Origin: Ascarosepion bandense
Lineage: Eukaryota; Mollusca; Cephalopoda; Sepiida; Sepiidae
DNA: 64,000 bases
Assembly (NCBI GenBank): GCA_037127315.1
Contig: JBBBDQ010001270.1
Location: 2,453,501 to 2,517,500, forward strand
Reading direction: 5' to 3'
Part shown: one piece after another, positions 10,380-20,317 of the stretch
Position numbering within the stretch: position 1 is the stretch's first letter
Layout of the letters: each line of letters starts with the position of its first letter
Program-made: the position numbers and the translations under genes
The notes under the pieces: model-generated
Told to the model about the DNA's origin: nothing
Databases searched by the model: none
Seen by the model: the letters and a program-made list of their open reading frames with translations, nothing else

Positions 10380-10600
10380 CAACACGCCAGTATTTTAGAT
10401 AGCATTGTACAAAGCAAGATCGTTAATAAAGAATGCAACTGCAGAGACAAGAATAAATGCCCACTTCAAGGACTTTGCAATACAAAAGATGTTGTTTACA
10501 AGGCAAAAGTACATTATTTAAATGATCAAAACAAAATATATTTGGGATCAAACAAAGACACCTTTTTTACCCATTTCAATTTAACACGCGTCTTAACAGC
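10380..10600 (+). pseudogene. Penelope-like element endonuclease remnant (GIY-YIG)
   Basis: In one frame from about 10383 the translation reads SKIVNKECNC, then CRDKNKCPLQGLC, then KDVVYKAKV, then NKIYLGSNKDTFF. A Cys-rich CxC..C..C knuckle followed by a VVYxAxV..IYLG core is the arrangement at the start of the GIY-YIG endonuclease of Penelope-like retroelements. The second core motif reads IYLG where families usually have YIG. Reverse transcriptase is not visible upstream, and the domain ends after about 60 residues, so this is a fragment. The open frame running on to 10916 into (TA)n is an artefact. Confidence 0.7.
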
Positions 10601-10784
10601 GATAAGAAAACATTATGGGAAAATAAATCTGTGTGTGTGTAGGGGGGGTAACAAAACGAAAGTAAACGTAGGAAAAACGAAGAAAGAAAAAGAAGAAAGG
10701 CAAAGAGCCAGAATTATTTACTACTTAATATTACTAAGATCCGTTGGTATTTACCATCAAGCCATGTCGTTCGAATTCATAACC

Positions 10785-10785
10785 A

Positions 10786-10841
<56 letters not shown>

Positions 10842-10882
10842 CACAAAGAAGAATATATATATATATATATGTGTGTGTGTGT
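10785..10882. repeat. (TA)n flanking an inverted LINE-B tail
   Basis: (TA)26 at 10787-10838, then the 16-base arm GGCACAAAGAAGAATA (10840-10855), then TA and TG dinucleotides. The perfect complement TATTCTTCTTTGTGCC lies at 10882-10897. The arm is the 3' terminus of LINE-B, so two LINE-B ends face each other across the microsatellite. Confidence 0.85.
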
Positions 10883-10883
10883 A

Positions 10884-11183
10884 TTCTTCTTTGTGCCTTG
10901 TCTTTTCAGGAGGTAGGCGATCATGGCCTTCCACGTCTCCCTATCTCTGGTGGCTGTTGGCACGCTTTCTCCTGTAACATCACGCAGCCCCCGTTCTGTC
11001 ATCCACCTGATCAGGCCCTTCAAATGTTTTCCGCTGCTTTCCCCAGTCTCTTTTTATCTCCAGCTGGCCTGTTAGTAACAGATTCTCCAAGCCCTCCTTC
11101 CTCATTGTATGTCCCATGAACTTCCGTTGTCTCTTCCTGATGCCCAATATTAATTTCCTTATATATATATACATATATATATA
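10884..11183 (-). pseudogene. LINE-B 3' end, 5'-truncated
   Basis: Antisense C-terminal reverse transcriptase region. Reading right to left it encodes IRKRQRKFMGHTMRKEGLEN, LLTGQLE and later RDRETWKAMIAYLLK, then the GGCAC(A)AAGAAGAA tail. Frame breaks are present. It ends at a short TA run near 11160-11183. Confidence 0.8.
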
Positions 11184-11937
11184 ATTTGTGTGTGGCATTA
11201 TTTTTTTATAGAGCGTTGAGGTATTAAACCGATGTTGGGTAGAAGACCCGGGGATCGATATTTTGAGTCACAGCAGATATTATTCACCCTCATTTATTAC
11301 GAGTATTATACTAATTATTGTTTGTCTTTTTGCACATTTTATCGGATATTATTAGCTTGCATTGCAGTTATTAGATAACAAGCCACACGCCGCATTATTG
11401 TCATTGTTATTATTATTAGATCAAAAGACAATAATTTATATTTCATTTCATGACGCCATCACAGGAATTATATTTTTGCACTGTTTTCGCTTTGATCATT
11501 TTTCTCAACGCCGCCGATGATTATTCTCTGAATTGGCTGTCGCCTCAACTTGGTATCTGACCGACTTACGATATTTAGGCTTTCAGTTCAAACTATTTTC
11601 AACAGAAAGGTCAGTATATTCATTAGTTTAACTAACACTTAGTGATTTCTTCCTAGGGCAAGCATCTTTACACACACGCATGCGCACACACAAACACAAA
11701 ATTATATATATATATGTGTGTGTGTGTATATTCATTCTATCCTGACATTTTCTTCTTTTCTCCTTTTCTTTAACTATTTCTATCCTTCTATCCAGTATGT
11801 CTTCCTTTCTTTTCTAATTCTTTATGTTCATTGAAATAATTCCTTTTGTTTGAGTTTTTCATTTTCCATTATCGTTTGTTTTATGGATGTAGCAGTGAAA
11901 TGATATTTTCATACTTGTAGATCTTCTTTCTTCATCT
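11184..11937. other. No recognised feature except short microsatellites
   Basis: AT-rich, with CA/TA/TG runs at 11670-11730. No shared repeat or coding signal is visible. Confidence 0.5.
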
Positions 11938-12600
11938 ATGTGCCCTGTCCCTTCAGGACGTAGGCGATCATAGCTTTCCAGGTCTCCCTATCCTTGGTCG
12001 CTCTGAGCACATTTTCTCCTGTGACACTACGCAACCCCTGTTCTGTCATCAACCTGCTCAGACCCTTCAAATATGTTATCCATTGCTTTATCCTGTCTCT
12101 TTTTCCCTTTATTTGGCCTGTTACTATCAGGTTCTCCAGGCCCTCCTTCCTCATTGCGTGTCCCAGGAACTTCAGCTCCCTCTTCCTGATGCTCAGTATT
12201 AATTTCCTTTTTGTTTCCATCATTTCCAAAACCTCATCATTGCTCATATGCACAATCAAGGATATCCTCAGCATCCTTCTGTAGAACCACATTTCAGTTC
12301 CTTCATCTTTGAAGATATTGTCCAGCATTCATTGCCATATTGAAAAACTGACATCACATAGCAATCCAGTACTCTCCTTCTTTGTTTCTAGCAAAATTGT
12401 CCTGTTTCTTAATACTTTACTTAACTTCTGGAATGCTTCCTATGCCATGCCAATTCGCCTTAGGATCTCTGTGTCGCAATTTTCGTCTTCCCAGGTATTT
12501 CAATTTTTGTGGCTGTTTGATTATAGTATCCCCCATATTTGGAATTTTGGGCTGTCTTTTTTACTGATGACCATGCATTCGGTTTTCCTTTCTTGTCATT
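11938..12600 (-). pseudogene. LINE-B 3' end with C-terminal reverse transcriptase
   Basis: Reading from 12600 down, the order matches the longer copy at 19505-20180. The right part corresponds to its strand-repeat region. The left part encodes MWFYRRMLRISLIVHMSNDE, then RKRELKFLGHAMRKEGLENL, VTGQIKGKRDR and DRETWKAMIAYVLKG. At least one frameshift near 12330 separates the halves. It ends GGGACAGGGCACA near 11938, the LINE-B terminus. Confidence 0.8.
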
Positions 12601-12699
12601 CTAGCCAGAAAAAGTATAATTTTCATCTTAAGCAACAACCTAAAGGACATATACTGCTACCACTTTATTTGTCTTTCATTCGCTCTTTCTCTCTCTCTC

Positions 12700-12766
12700 T
12701 ATATATATATATAGATATATATATATGTGTGTGTGTGTGTGTGCGCGTGTGTGTGTGTGTGTGTAT
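12700..12766. repeat. (TA)n(TG)n microsatellite
   Basis: TA dinucleotides switch to TG dinucleotides with a GCGCG interruption. It abuts the 3' end of the antisense SINE-2 at 12775. Confidence 0.9.
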
Positions 12767-12774
12767 TTATGTAG

Positions 12775-12990
12775 TCATCCACTGACAGATCTACCTCGCT
12801 GTATCACAGCTCATCAGTACGGTTAGACATCTGATTACTTTTTAACCCACGATTGAAACCCGACCAAATTGGCGTCAGTCGGCGATTCTACCTCTGAGCT
12901 ATGGGCGCTCGGCAGAAGTAGGCATACTTTTAGCGTATAATATATAATACGCCAGCAGCCAAAGTGCTCTAATTCATTACTGAATGAGCG
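12775..12990 (-). mobile_element. SINE-2 copy
   Basis: Antisense copy of the 3250-3492 unit. The complement reads GCCCATAGCTCAGAGG (perfect A box TAGCTCAGAGG) and GGTCGGGTTTCAATCG (B box). The associated block with GAATTAGAGCACTTTGG reaches 12990. Confidence 0.8.
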
Positions 12991-13045
<55 letters not shown>

Positions 13046-13056
13046 AAGAAAGATAA

Positions 13057-13108
<52 letters not shown>
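12990..13108. repeat. (GATA)n array
   Basis: Two GATA runs joined by GAAAGAAAGATAAATA, starting directly at the end of the SINE-2 unit. Confidence 0.95.
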
Positions 13109-13117
13109 CAAGTAATT

Positions 13118-13385
13118 GAATGGCGAGGATAATCGAACAAGATCTACTTAATATAAAATATTAAGTGATATATCTGGATAGAGACCTCAGTTGATGTTAT
13201 CTAGAACAATATGATATTCATAAAGGAAAACTCATAATTCATTTCTATAAGCTAAATTGGCTCATTTTATCCGGCTACACTATATTCGTTCCATTCGGCA
13301 TAAGTATTTTACCGGATTCCGGAAAAATATTTATACCGAATGGAACGAATATAGTGTGGTAAAATGAGTAAAAGTCTAAATGATG
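13118..13385. mobile_element. Dispersed repeat F with terminal palindrome
   Basis: Shares more than 150 bp with 41680-41895 (for example ACTTAATATAAAATATNAAG, AGAACAATATGATAT, ATATTCGTTCCATT). Here it ends in a 108-bp palindrome (13261-13368) with arms containing CTATATTCGTTCCATTCGG. The 41.7-kb copy stops near the middle of the palindrome. The element is unclassified and non-coding. Confidence 0.65.
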
Positions 13386-13397
13386 TGCTGCGTTTTC

Positions 13398-13398
<1 letters not shown>

Positions 13399-13432
<34 letters not shown>
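13399..13432. repeat. (TA)n microsatellite
   Basis: Uninterrupted TA run between repeat F and the LINE-A tail. Confidence 0.95.
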
Positions 13433-13434
<2 letters not shown>

Positions 13435-13812
13435 CATTTCACCGCAAGTAAGGCACTACTGCTACTGGTGCGCAGGGGCTTACATATGAGAAGACCGATA
13501 AAAAAGAAGAATAAATTATAAGGGTCTCAGAGAATGGGCAACATAGGAGATAGGAGACGTCATTTGACATTACACTTTAATTCTTGAAGATTGTAGCTCT
13601 CAGGGTAACAATTAAATGGAATGGAATTTTACAGGCGGAAAGTGCGAGAAAAGAAACTGTAGAGTAGAATATGCGGTTAGATTTTACTGAAAAAGAGTTC
13701 TGCAGTAAATCCAATCAAATGTAACCGCAACTTCTACTCTAGCATTATCTTCTCGCGCACTTCCATCTGTGGAATACCCTTCCGTATACTTGCTTCTTCG
13801 AGAGCTACAATG
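13432..13812. pseudogene. Two LINE-A 3' fragments head to head
   Basis: Positions 13432-13690 are an antisense LINE-A 3' end (TCACCGCAAGTAAGGCACTA tail region, then the coding region with GGCGGAAAGTGCGAGAAAAG). Positions 13702-13812 are a sense fragment of the same region (AAATGTAACCGCAACTTCTA, TCGCGCACTTCCATCTGTGG). The shared part is inverted with a centre near 13695, so this is an inverted duplication or an insertion of one fragment beside another. Confidence 0.75.
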
Positions 13813-13949
13813 CGCAAGGTTTGGCATTTTAGCATCTCCTTCAGAATGGTGGCAGGCGCCGTTTTATGACCTGCTGTTAGGTCTATCTACTTTAATTGGA
13901 GGCGTGTTTATTGCTACATTTTTTCCTTCTCCGGTATTCGTTCTCGTGT

Positions 13950-13953
13950 GATC

Positions 13954-13989
<36 letters not shown>

Positions 13990-14080
13990 CAGTATGTTGT
14001 GTGTGTGTGCGTCAGTATGTTGTGTGTGTGTGTTTATGTGCGTATACTTCCTACTATATATATATATAGGAAAAATATGC

Positions 14081-14129
<49 letters not shown>

Positions 14130-14131
14130 TG
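13950..14131. repeat. (TG)n, (TA)n and (GA)n microsatellite cluster
   Basis: (TG)n from 13955 with a tandem TGTGTGTGTGCGTCAGTATG unit, then TA runs at 14057 and 14083, then (GA)n to about 14131. Confidence 0.9.
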
Positions 14132-14221
14132 AGAGAGAGAACGCAAACAGTATTTCGTCGTTTTATTTAATTGCGATAACACACTTTACTGTTGTACGGT
14201 ATGTCCTCGATAGAGGACATT

Positions 14222-14372
14222 ACATTGGCGGCCCCTTGGACAAGAAATTGAAGATGCAAGTGCATCAATCCCACTGGACACTTTGGCCACCGTTACTCAA
14301 GCAAGAGTTCGACATACTTATAAATGCCCGGAAACAAAAAGCCATAATTTTGGGCATCTCTTTTGATTGTAG
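14222..14372 (+). pseudogene. Possible DDE transposase C-terminal remnant
   Basis: One frame reads LGQEIEDASASIPLDTLATV, then TQARVRHTYKCPETKSHNF, then GHLF and a stop. The pattern (charged helix, IP..TL..V, R.R...C, H..HLF, stop) resembles the last 45 residues of mariner/IS630-type transposases of eukaryotes. The catalytic part is not visible upstream. This is a motif-level resemblance only. Confidence 0.3.
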
Positions 14373-14489
14373 AGTTTAAAGGAAACTTGTATGAATATCG
14401 TGATGTTTGAAAAAAATTTCTGTAACAATATCTATACAAGTTTTTTTTTTGCTTTCCTAAAGTGTGGATATATATTTTTGGGCGGAGTC

Positions 14490-14559
14490 AGTATACATAC
14501 ATACATACATACATACATACATACATACATACATGCATGCATGCGTACATGTATATAAA

Positions 14560-14609
<50 letters not shown>

Positions 14610-14621
14610 TTATGTTGGTTC

Positions 14622-14656
<35 letters not shown>

Positions 14657-14697
14657 CAGTCTGTTCATATCTATCTATCTATCTATCTATCAGTGAG
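14490..14697. repeat. (CATA)n and (ATCT)n microsatellites
   Basis: CATA repeats at 14490-14540 are followed by ATCT runs with a CAGTCTGTTCAT interruption. The array runs directly into the SINE-1 at 14694. Confidence 0.95.
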
Positions 14698-14962
14698 TCA
14701 GTTAAGTGTCATACGTGTTACACGCTTGCGCGATCGAATCTCGAAAGAGACATGACTGACTGGGGAGAAGATTATCCCACCGTAGGTTGCCATTACTTTC
14801 TGCGGTAGACTGGTTGCCGACCAACGTTATAGAACATAACTGGAGGGAAAAAACGGATTAATACCTTCCTCAAGGATATTCGTGTGTAAGTGAATGCAAA
14901 GAATTTAACTGGAATTCGAACTCAGCTCACCGATTTTTCGTTCCGAGTCTATATCCACGCCA
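14694..14962 (-). mobile_element. SINE-1 copy
   Basis: Antisense, from GAGTCAGTTAAGTGTCATAC to the head near CGTTCCGAGTCTATATCCAC. A block of about 25 bp is missing between the GCAACC region and the TAACTGGAGGGA region, where other copies have CCCAGTCTGTCCTGC. Confidence 0.85.
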
Positions 14963-14965
14963 CCA

Positions 14966-14969
14966 CCAC

Positions 14970-15002
<33 letters not shown>

Positions 15003-15050
15003 GCACGCACGCACACACACACACACACAGATAGATAGATAGATAGATAG

Positions 15051-15090
<40 letters not shown>
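14966..15090. repeat. (CA)n, (GATA)n and (TA)n cluster
   Basis: Three adjoining microsatellites begin at the head of the SINE-1. Confidence 0.95.
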
Positions 15091-15091
<1 letters not shown>

Positions 15092-15154
15092 CCTGAAGTC
15101 GTGACATTTGATGGAGGAAATTTGATTTGTATTTAAGTTTATCAGTTGCAAAGA

Positions 15155-15158
15155 TCGA

Positions 15159-15219
<61 letters not shown>

Positions 15220-15230
15220 CAGCCTGTTCA

Positions 15231-15291
<61 letters not shown>

Positions 15292-15302
15292 CAGCCTGTT
15301 CA

Positions 15303-15351
<49 letters not shown>

Positions 15352-15390
15352 CAGCCTGTTCATATCTATCTATCTATCTAAGCCTGTTCA

Positions 15391-15441
<51 letters not shown>

Positions 15442-15442
15442 G
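15155..15442. repeat. (ATCT)n array with CAGCCTGTTCAT spacers
   Basis: Runs of ATCT are separated four times by a conserved CAGCCTGTTCAT spacer (last copy AAGCCTGTTCAT). The same spacer, as its complement ATGAACAGGCTG, separates GATA runs at 47248, so the spacer is a family trait of these arrays. Confidence 0.95.
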
Positions 15443-16340
15443 GCTGAGCTGATTATGCCCTATTGTTAGAAACAGCTTAAATTCACTTCTTTTGTTGTTT
15501 ACATTCGGCTTGTAATTTTCCAAGCGATTTTTGTGAAACTTGCCTACCCAAGATATACACGGAATTTTTTTAAGAAATACACCATTTATTTCATATCTTA
15601 TAACTTTTAAATTTTCTTTCTATGTTCAATGATAATTATCCGGACCCACGTTCAAAAATTCACGCAATTATATTTGCATTTACTTGATTCATTCATCGCA
15701 GTAAAGATTTTCATAGAAAAGCATATGGCGTCGACAAATTCTACAATGGTAAAAAAGAGAAATTTCCCTGGGCGTGCTAATTTGCTGAGACGAAACAGAA
15801 TTTACTGAGAAAAAAAATCAAGTAGATATATCGATTTAAAAAATGGTTTGTGATATTTTTTATTTTAAGTCTTTTAAACAGAAGGAAAATCAAACATAAT
15901 ACAGTCTTTTAAGAATAATTCAAAATCTTAAAATTATATATTTTCTTTTTTTTTTCATTATATAACAAAGCCAACATTGTCTTAAAATAAACAATCTTCA
16001 TTTCTATTTACAAAAAACAATTTGGGTATTTACCGAATCAGCTAAAACGATATTTGTCAAATATTGAACGAATATCCTTTTCTAGTTTACACTCATTTTC
16101 ACAAAGTCATTAATCTTGATATTGTTTTTTCTTTCACAATATCTGTGATTACCTAATTGTTTACTATTATGCAGTTATGATATTTTTTCTTACTATTATA
16201 TATATTTGTATATATAATGTTTAACTAAAACAGATTTCAAGAACAACTCAAGTTAGAGGATTATTCTTAAAATGGTTTATGAATGAGGCGTGCGATTTGA
16301 ATCAAAGAGGAAATGGTCGGAAGTCAAATATCTCGGGATA
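15443..16340. other. AT-rich sequence with no recognised feature
   Basis: Strongly AT-rich with homopolymers. No open frame of interest and no similarity to other parts of the window. Confidence 0.6.
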
Positions 16341-16479
16341 AGAATATCCTCCGATCATTTGTAAACATTTATGTCGATTATACAACTATTTTCAGGCGCA
16401 AATGTAAAACTTGTGATGGTCAGAGATTGGTAACTGATCACTCTTCTGATCTTGTACACACTAGTCATCGCCGATCGAA

Positions 16480-16745
16480 AATCGAATGACCACCAGTCAA
16501 GAAGAACGGATGTTCCTAAGAGCAGGGTCCACGACATGTATCGGCAACCCGCCCGATTCGTCTTGAAACACAAACCGAGGTTTTTCCTGGCCGTTCGCGA
16601 GACGTAGGGACTATCTTTCACGAACCCCGAAGCGAAAGCGAGAGAGAGCGCGAGGGAGAGCACCAGGCCGGGAGAGGTGTCACAGCGAAAGCGGTTTCCA
16701 CCTAGCTTCGCCCTTATCCCGACGACGCTTGCCGCGTTCCAAAAC
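16480..16745. promoter_or_regulatory. Small CpG-rich island of unknown role
   Basis: This stretch has roughly two dozen CpG dinucleotides in about 265 bp (clusters such as GTTCGCGAGACG, CGAAGCGAAAGCG, CCCGACGACGC), against a nearly CpG-free AT-rich background. It shows no tandem structure and no match to the repeat families here. An antisense open frame (16355-16663) overlaps it and starts with a hydrophobic stretch, but has no recognised domain. It could be a host promoter or exon, or a remnant of a GC-rich element. Confidence 0.35.
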
Positions 16746-16749
16746 TCTT

Positions 16750-16985
16750 GAACTTGAAAGAAATGTGGTTGCTCAAAAATCTCACTACAGATGAAGAGGT
16801 AACTGGAAGCAGCAGAATCGGAGACGCTTAATTATCTCGCTACGGATGGAAGAACCAAATGGCAGTAGCAGAAATGTGGACGCTATATAATCACACTACA
16901 GGAGAAGAGTTAACTAATGACAAACAGAAATGTTCTTCTACCGGAGGATACTGCAGATTCCATGAAGAGGCTGAATAAGCAATGA
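16750..16985 (+). repeat. Degenerate tandem of about 57 bp from LINE-B
   Basis: Four diverged units start near 16752, 16808, 16864 and 16921. They share GCAGCAGAAATGTGG-like starts and CTACAGATGAAGAGGTAACT-like ends. LINE-B encodes the same phrase as its ..EAAEMWFYRRML.. segment, and the fourth unit continues into ACCGGAGGATACTGCAGATT as LINE-B does. The homology is clear only over short stretches. Confidence 0.4.
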
Positions 16986-17484
16986 AAAATGGCATCATTG
17001 GATACTTTCAAACGGCAGTTTTGGAAACTCACAGAGCATATCGATGGTAAAAGAGAAAGAAGAACCTTGTGTAAACGGATGGCGAAATAGGTCACGATGT
17101 TTACAAAAATTCACAAAGAGTAAGGTTATCATAAAGCGCCATGATCACCAACGCTTTACAGGGATGCGGAACGTAGACAGGGATACATTCCGATAAACAA
17201 TTCGCTCGTTATACATAACGATATCCTATCTCACCGATTTTGGCGGGGATATAATTTGACTAAAATTAAATAATGATATTCATTATCGAAAAAAACCTTG
17301 CAGAAGAATTTTGTAGTATACAAGACGCAAAAATTTAACGCTTGCGTAGATAAGAAAGAAACAGGAACCTGTGTTTGGGCAGGTGGTTCGATACGAAGCT
17401 TCTGACTGAAAAAAAATAAATAAATACCGTTTTCAGCGAATGAAAACGTCTTATTTAAAACTAAAAAATAATTCTCGAACTTAA
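16986..17484. other. No recognised feature
   Basis: Nothing recognisable apart from short phrases near 17480 shared with 18530-18560 (AAACAGAAAATNTCGTCA). Confidence 0.45.
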
Positions 17485-17580
17485 ATGAAACAGAAAATTT
17501 CGTCACATCGAGAGATTTTTTTCAGCTGAAGAAGGTCAGAGCGTACAACGATTGAAACGTTGTAAACATTTTTTTAATTT
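17485..17580 (+). repeat. Dispersed repeat G fragment
   Basis: Carries GCTGAAGAAGGTCAGAGCGT, then ACAACGATTGAAACGTTGTA, a variant of the hairpin-core motif. It sits directly upstream of the LINE-A stack. Confidence 0.5.
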
Positions 17581-17581
17581 T

Positions 17582-17800
17582 TAATAATCATTTTTTTTAT
17601 AATCATATCGCCCCAAGCAAGGTATTTTACTGCCACTGTTTTGCATGGGGTTAAATAGGAGTAAAGTTATGAGAAAAAGTGACAGGTTATAGGGGGTGTC
17701 AGAAAGTGGGTAAGAGAAGGGTGAGAATACTGATGAGAGTGGAGTGGGCGGAGAAAGGAGCATGAGAGAGAGGATGCAGGTTAATGAGATAATCCCAGGC
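17582..17800 (-). mobile_element. LINE-A 3' untranslated end
   Basis: Only the 3' UTR and A-rich tail are present. The tail appears as TTTTTTTATAATCATATCGC, then CCAAGCAAGG, GGGGTTACATAGG-like text and GGTTATAGGGGGTGTCAG. It abuts another LINE-A copy at 17800. Confidence 0.75.
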
Positions 17801-18540
17801 AAGTCAGTACTGCCACTGGTGCGCAGGGTGGGGGTTACATAAGAGGAGAGTGATGAGAAAGAGGAACAAGAGAGAAGGATGAAAACGCTGGTGTAAAGAG
17901 AGCTGCAAGAGGATTAGAGTGAGCAGGGAAAAGAACACGGGGGAAAGGATTGTAGCTGTCAGGGAAGGAAGTATACGGAAGAGAATTCCACAAGCGGGAA
18001 GTGCGAGCAAAGAAGGGGTGGAGTAGAAGTTGCGGTTACACTTGATTGGTTTCACTGTAAAAGGGTGAGACCTAGCCGTTTGTCTAGTAGCTGGAGTAAG
18101 TTCATACAGAGGAAACAACAGGGAGCTGAGCTCATCGGAGCAGAAGCCGTGGAAGTATTTGTAGAAGACGCAGAGGAAAGCCGCCGGTGAGAATATCAGT
18201 GGAGTTCAGCTACTAGATAGGGATGAATTACATAACAGTTTCTTCGTTGGATTTTGTCAAGAATCCCTAGAAGAATAGCAGGGGCAGATGTAACAACAGT
18301 ATTCAATGCACGCGCTGGTGTAGATATATATCTATGTAAGATTGATTTACACAAGAAAACTTCCTTGTCTTACAAACGAAGCCAACTTTCCGAATAGCAG
18401 ATTCAGCTATAGATTCAATGTAATCATTCCACTTGAGGTCGGTTGATAGATTTAGGTCGAGGAGGCGCAGTGTTTTGTTTTCAGGGAGACTAGCCCGATC
18501 CATTTTGATGCGGAGTGTAGAAGCGGATGAGCGTAAAAGA
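17800..18540 (-). pseudogene. LINE-A copy, C-terminal reverse transcriptase
   Basis: Reading right to left it encodes KTLRLLDLNLSTDLKWNDYI and ESAIRKVGF, then the TRQTARSHPFTVKPIKCNRN-type region, then LPACGILFR and the 3' UTR. These are the post-catalytic C-terminal segments of a jockey/CR1-like reverse transcriptase. Stops and frameshifts break it, and the catalytic region is absent. Confidence 0.75.
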
Positions 18541-18765
18541 AACAGAAAATATCGTCAAATCGAGTGATTTTTTTCGACTCTTACACGGGCCGGACCAACT
18601 TTCTCACGAAGTTTCGACACATATTCTACTCTCATGTGGTTTATTATCAGCCTTCATCAGTTTGCGTTAACTTTGCAATTATCACGAATTTCTTTAAAGT
18701 CAAATCTTTTCAGAAAATTATTTAACATTTCAATTTTAAGACGTTCAGTAAAAATAAAGACATTT

Positions 18766-19300
18766 TTTTATAATCGTGTCGCCCAGAACAAGGCGTTTTA
18801 TTGCCACTGTTTTGCAGAGGGTTACATTTAAGGAAAGTTATGAGAAAGAGTGACAGGTTATAGGGGGTGTCAGAAAGTGGGTAAAGATGAGAATACTGAT
18901 GAAAGTGAAGTAGACGAAGAAAGGAGCATGAGAGAGAGGATGCAGGTTAGTGAGATAGGAGATGACTATTGACTTTACATTTAAATTCTTGGAGTTTGTA
19001 GCTGACAGAGAAGCAAGTAAATGGAAGAGAATTCAACAGGCGGGAAGTGCGAGAAAAGAAGCTGTTAGAGTAGAATTTGTGTTTAAAATTTATTGGTTTC
19101 TCAGTAAAAGGGTGGGACCTAGTTGCTAATCTTGTGGCTCGAGTAAATTTATATATAGGGGGGCACCAGTGAGCTAAGTTCATCAGAGCAGAAGCCGTGA
19201 AAGTATTTGTAGAAGAAACACAGAGAAGCCACATTGCGCCGGTGAAAAAGGGACTGTGTCTGAGCTGCCAAGTCGTGATCTATCACATCTATTTTCAAGG
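18766..19300 (-). pseudogene. LINE-A copy, 3' end
   Basis: The C-terminus reads IYKFTRATRLATRSHPFTEK, FKHKFYSNSFFSRTSRLLNS and LQEFKCKVNSHLLSH, followed by the 3' UTR and tail at the left. It gives the empty-site sequence GGGACCTAGTTGCTAATCTT (about 19125-19144), used to date the Tc1-type insertion at 20817. Confidence 0.85.
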
Positions 19301-19460
19301 GCACCTATTTTTTTCTAAAAATTAATTAATCTTGATTTTTATTTAAATCAATGTTGTACCGCTCTTGGATGGTATGTGATCAGCAGCATCCAAAACCTTA
19401 AAAAAAGATTATAATCGATTCACCTCAAGGAAGACAAAACTGCCTCTGTCGCACAAGCAG

Positions 19461-19513
19461 TTCTTCTTCTTCTTCTTCTTCTTCTTCTTCTTCTTCTTCT
19501 TCTTCTTCTTCTA
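19461..19513. repeat. (TTC)n microsatellite, LINE-B tail
   Basis: About 17 TTC units precede TAAGTGCCGTGTCCTTTCAGG. On the other strand this is the LINE-B terminus followed by (GAA)n. A trinucleotide 3' tail recurs at 44355 and 49965, so it is a trait of the element. Confidence 0.9.
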
Positions 19514-20190
19514 AGTGCCGTGTCCTTTCAGGAAGTAGGCGATCATGGCCTTCCACGTCTCCTTATCCCTGGTGGCTCTTAGCACACTTTCTCCTGTAAC
19601 ATCTCTCAACCGCCGTTCTGTCATCCACCTGATCAGGTCCTTCAAATATGTTGTCCGCTGCTTTTCCCTGTCTCCTTTTCCATTTATCTGGCCTGTTAGT
19701 ATCAGGTTCTCTAAACCCTCCTTCCTCATTGCATGTCTCAGGAACTTCAGTTGTCTCTACCTGATGCTTAGTAGTATTATCCTTTTCGTTTCCATCATTT
19801 CCAGATCCTCAGCATTGCTCACATGCTCGGTCCATTATATCCGCAGCATCCTTCTGTAGAACTACATTTCAGCTGCTTCAAGTTTTTCCTTCATCTTCGA
19901 AGATATTGTCCAACATTCACTGCTATATTGAAGAATTGACAACACATAGCAATCCAGTAATCTCTTCTTTGTTTCGAGCGAAATTTTCCTGTATCTTAAT
20001 ACTCTACTCAACTTCTGGAATGCGATTTTTGCCATGCCAATTCGCCTTCGCATCTCTGTGTCGCACTTTCCGTCTTCTGTTAGAACACCTCGCAGGTATT
20101 TCAATTTTTGTATCTGCTTGATTTTATTATTCCCCACCAGTATTTGGCATTTTGGGTTGCTCTTTGGCATTTTGGGTTGCTCTGTACCTG
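19505..20190 (-). pseudogene. LINE-B copy, best-preserved C-terminus
   Basis: Two long frames joined by a frameshift near 19860 read NNKIKQIQKLKYLRGVLTED, RRRIGMAKIAFQKLSRVLRY, SLETKKRLLDCYVLSILQYS, ECWTISSKMKEKLEAAEM, then RKEGLENLILTGQINGKGD and KETWKAMIAYFLKGHGT. This is the segment after the catalytic domain of RTE-like reverse transcriptases, often annotated as endonuclease-reverse transcriptase. It ends in (GAA)n. Clade assignment is tentative. Confidence 0.85.
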
Positions 20191-20317
20191 CACAAGCAGT
20201 TACAGAGAAAAAAACAAAACAAAACAGGATACTGAGTATACCGAAAAAGGGAGGTAGAAGATGGCAATTGACGTTGCTTCAATATTTGTCTATAATTCTA
20301 AGATGAGGTAGTATTTA

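Noticed and set aside
10542..10916. 124-codon open frame
   Set aside because: Only its first few codons belong to the Penelope remnant; the rest reads through unrelated sequence and (TA)n.
14222..14372. Firm transposase annotation
   Set aside because: The resemblance is to a short, variable C-terminal region and no catalytic motif is visible. Kept as a low-confidence feature.
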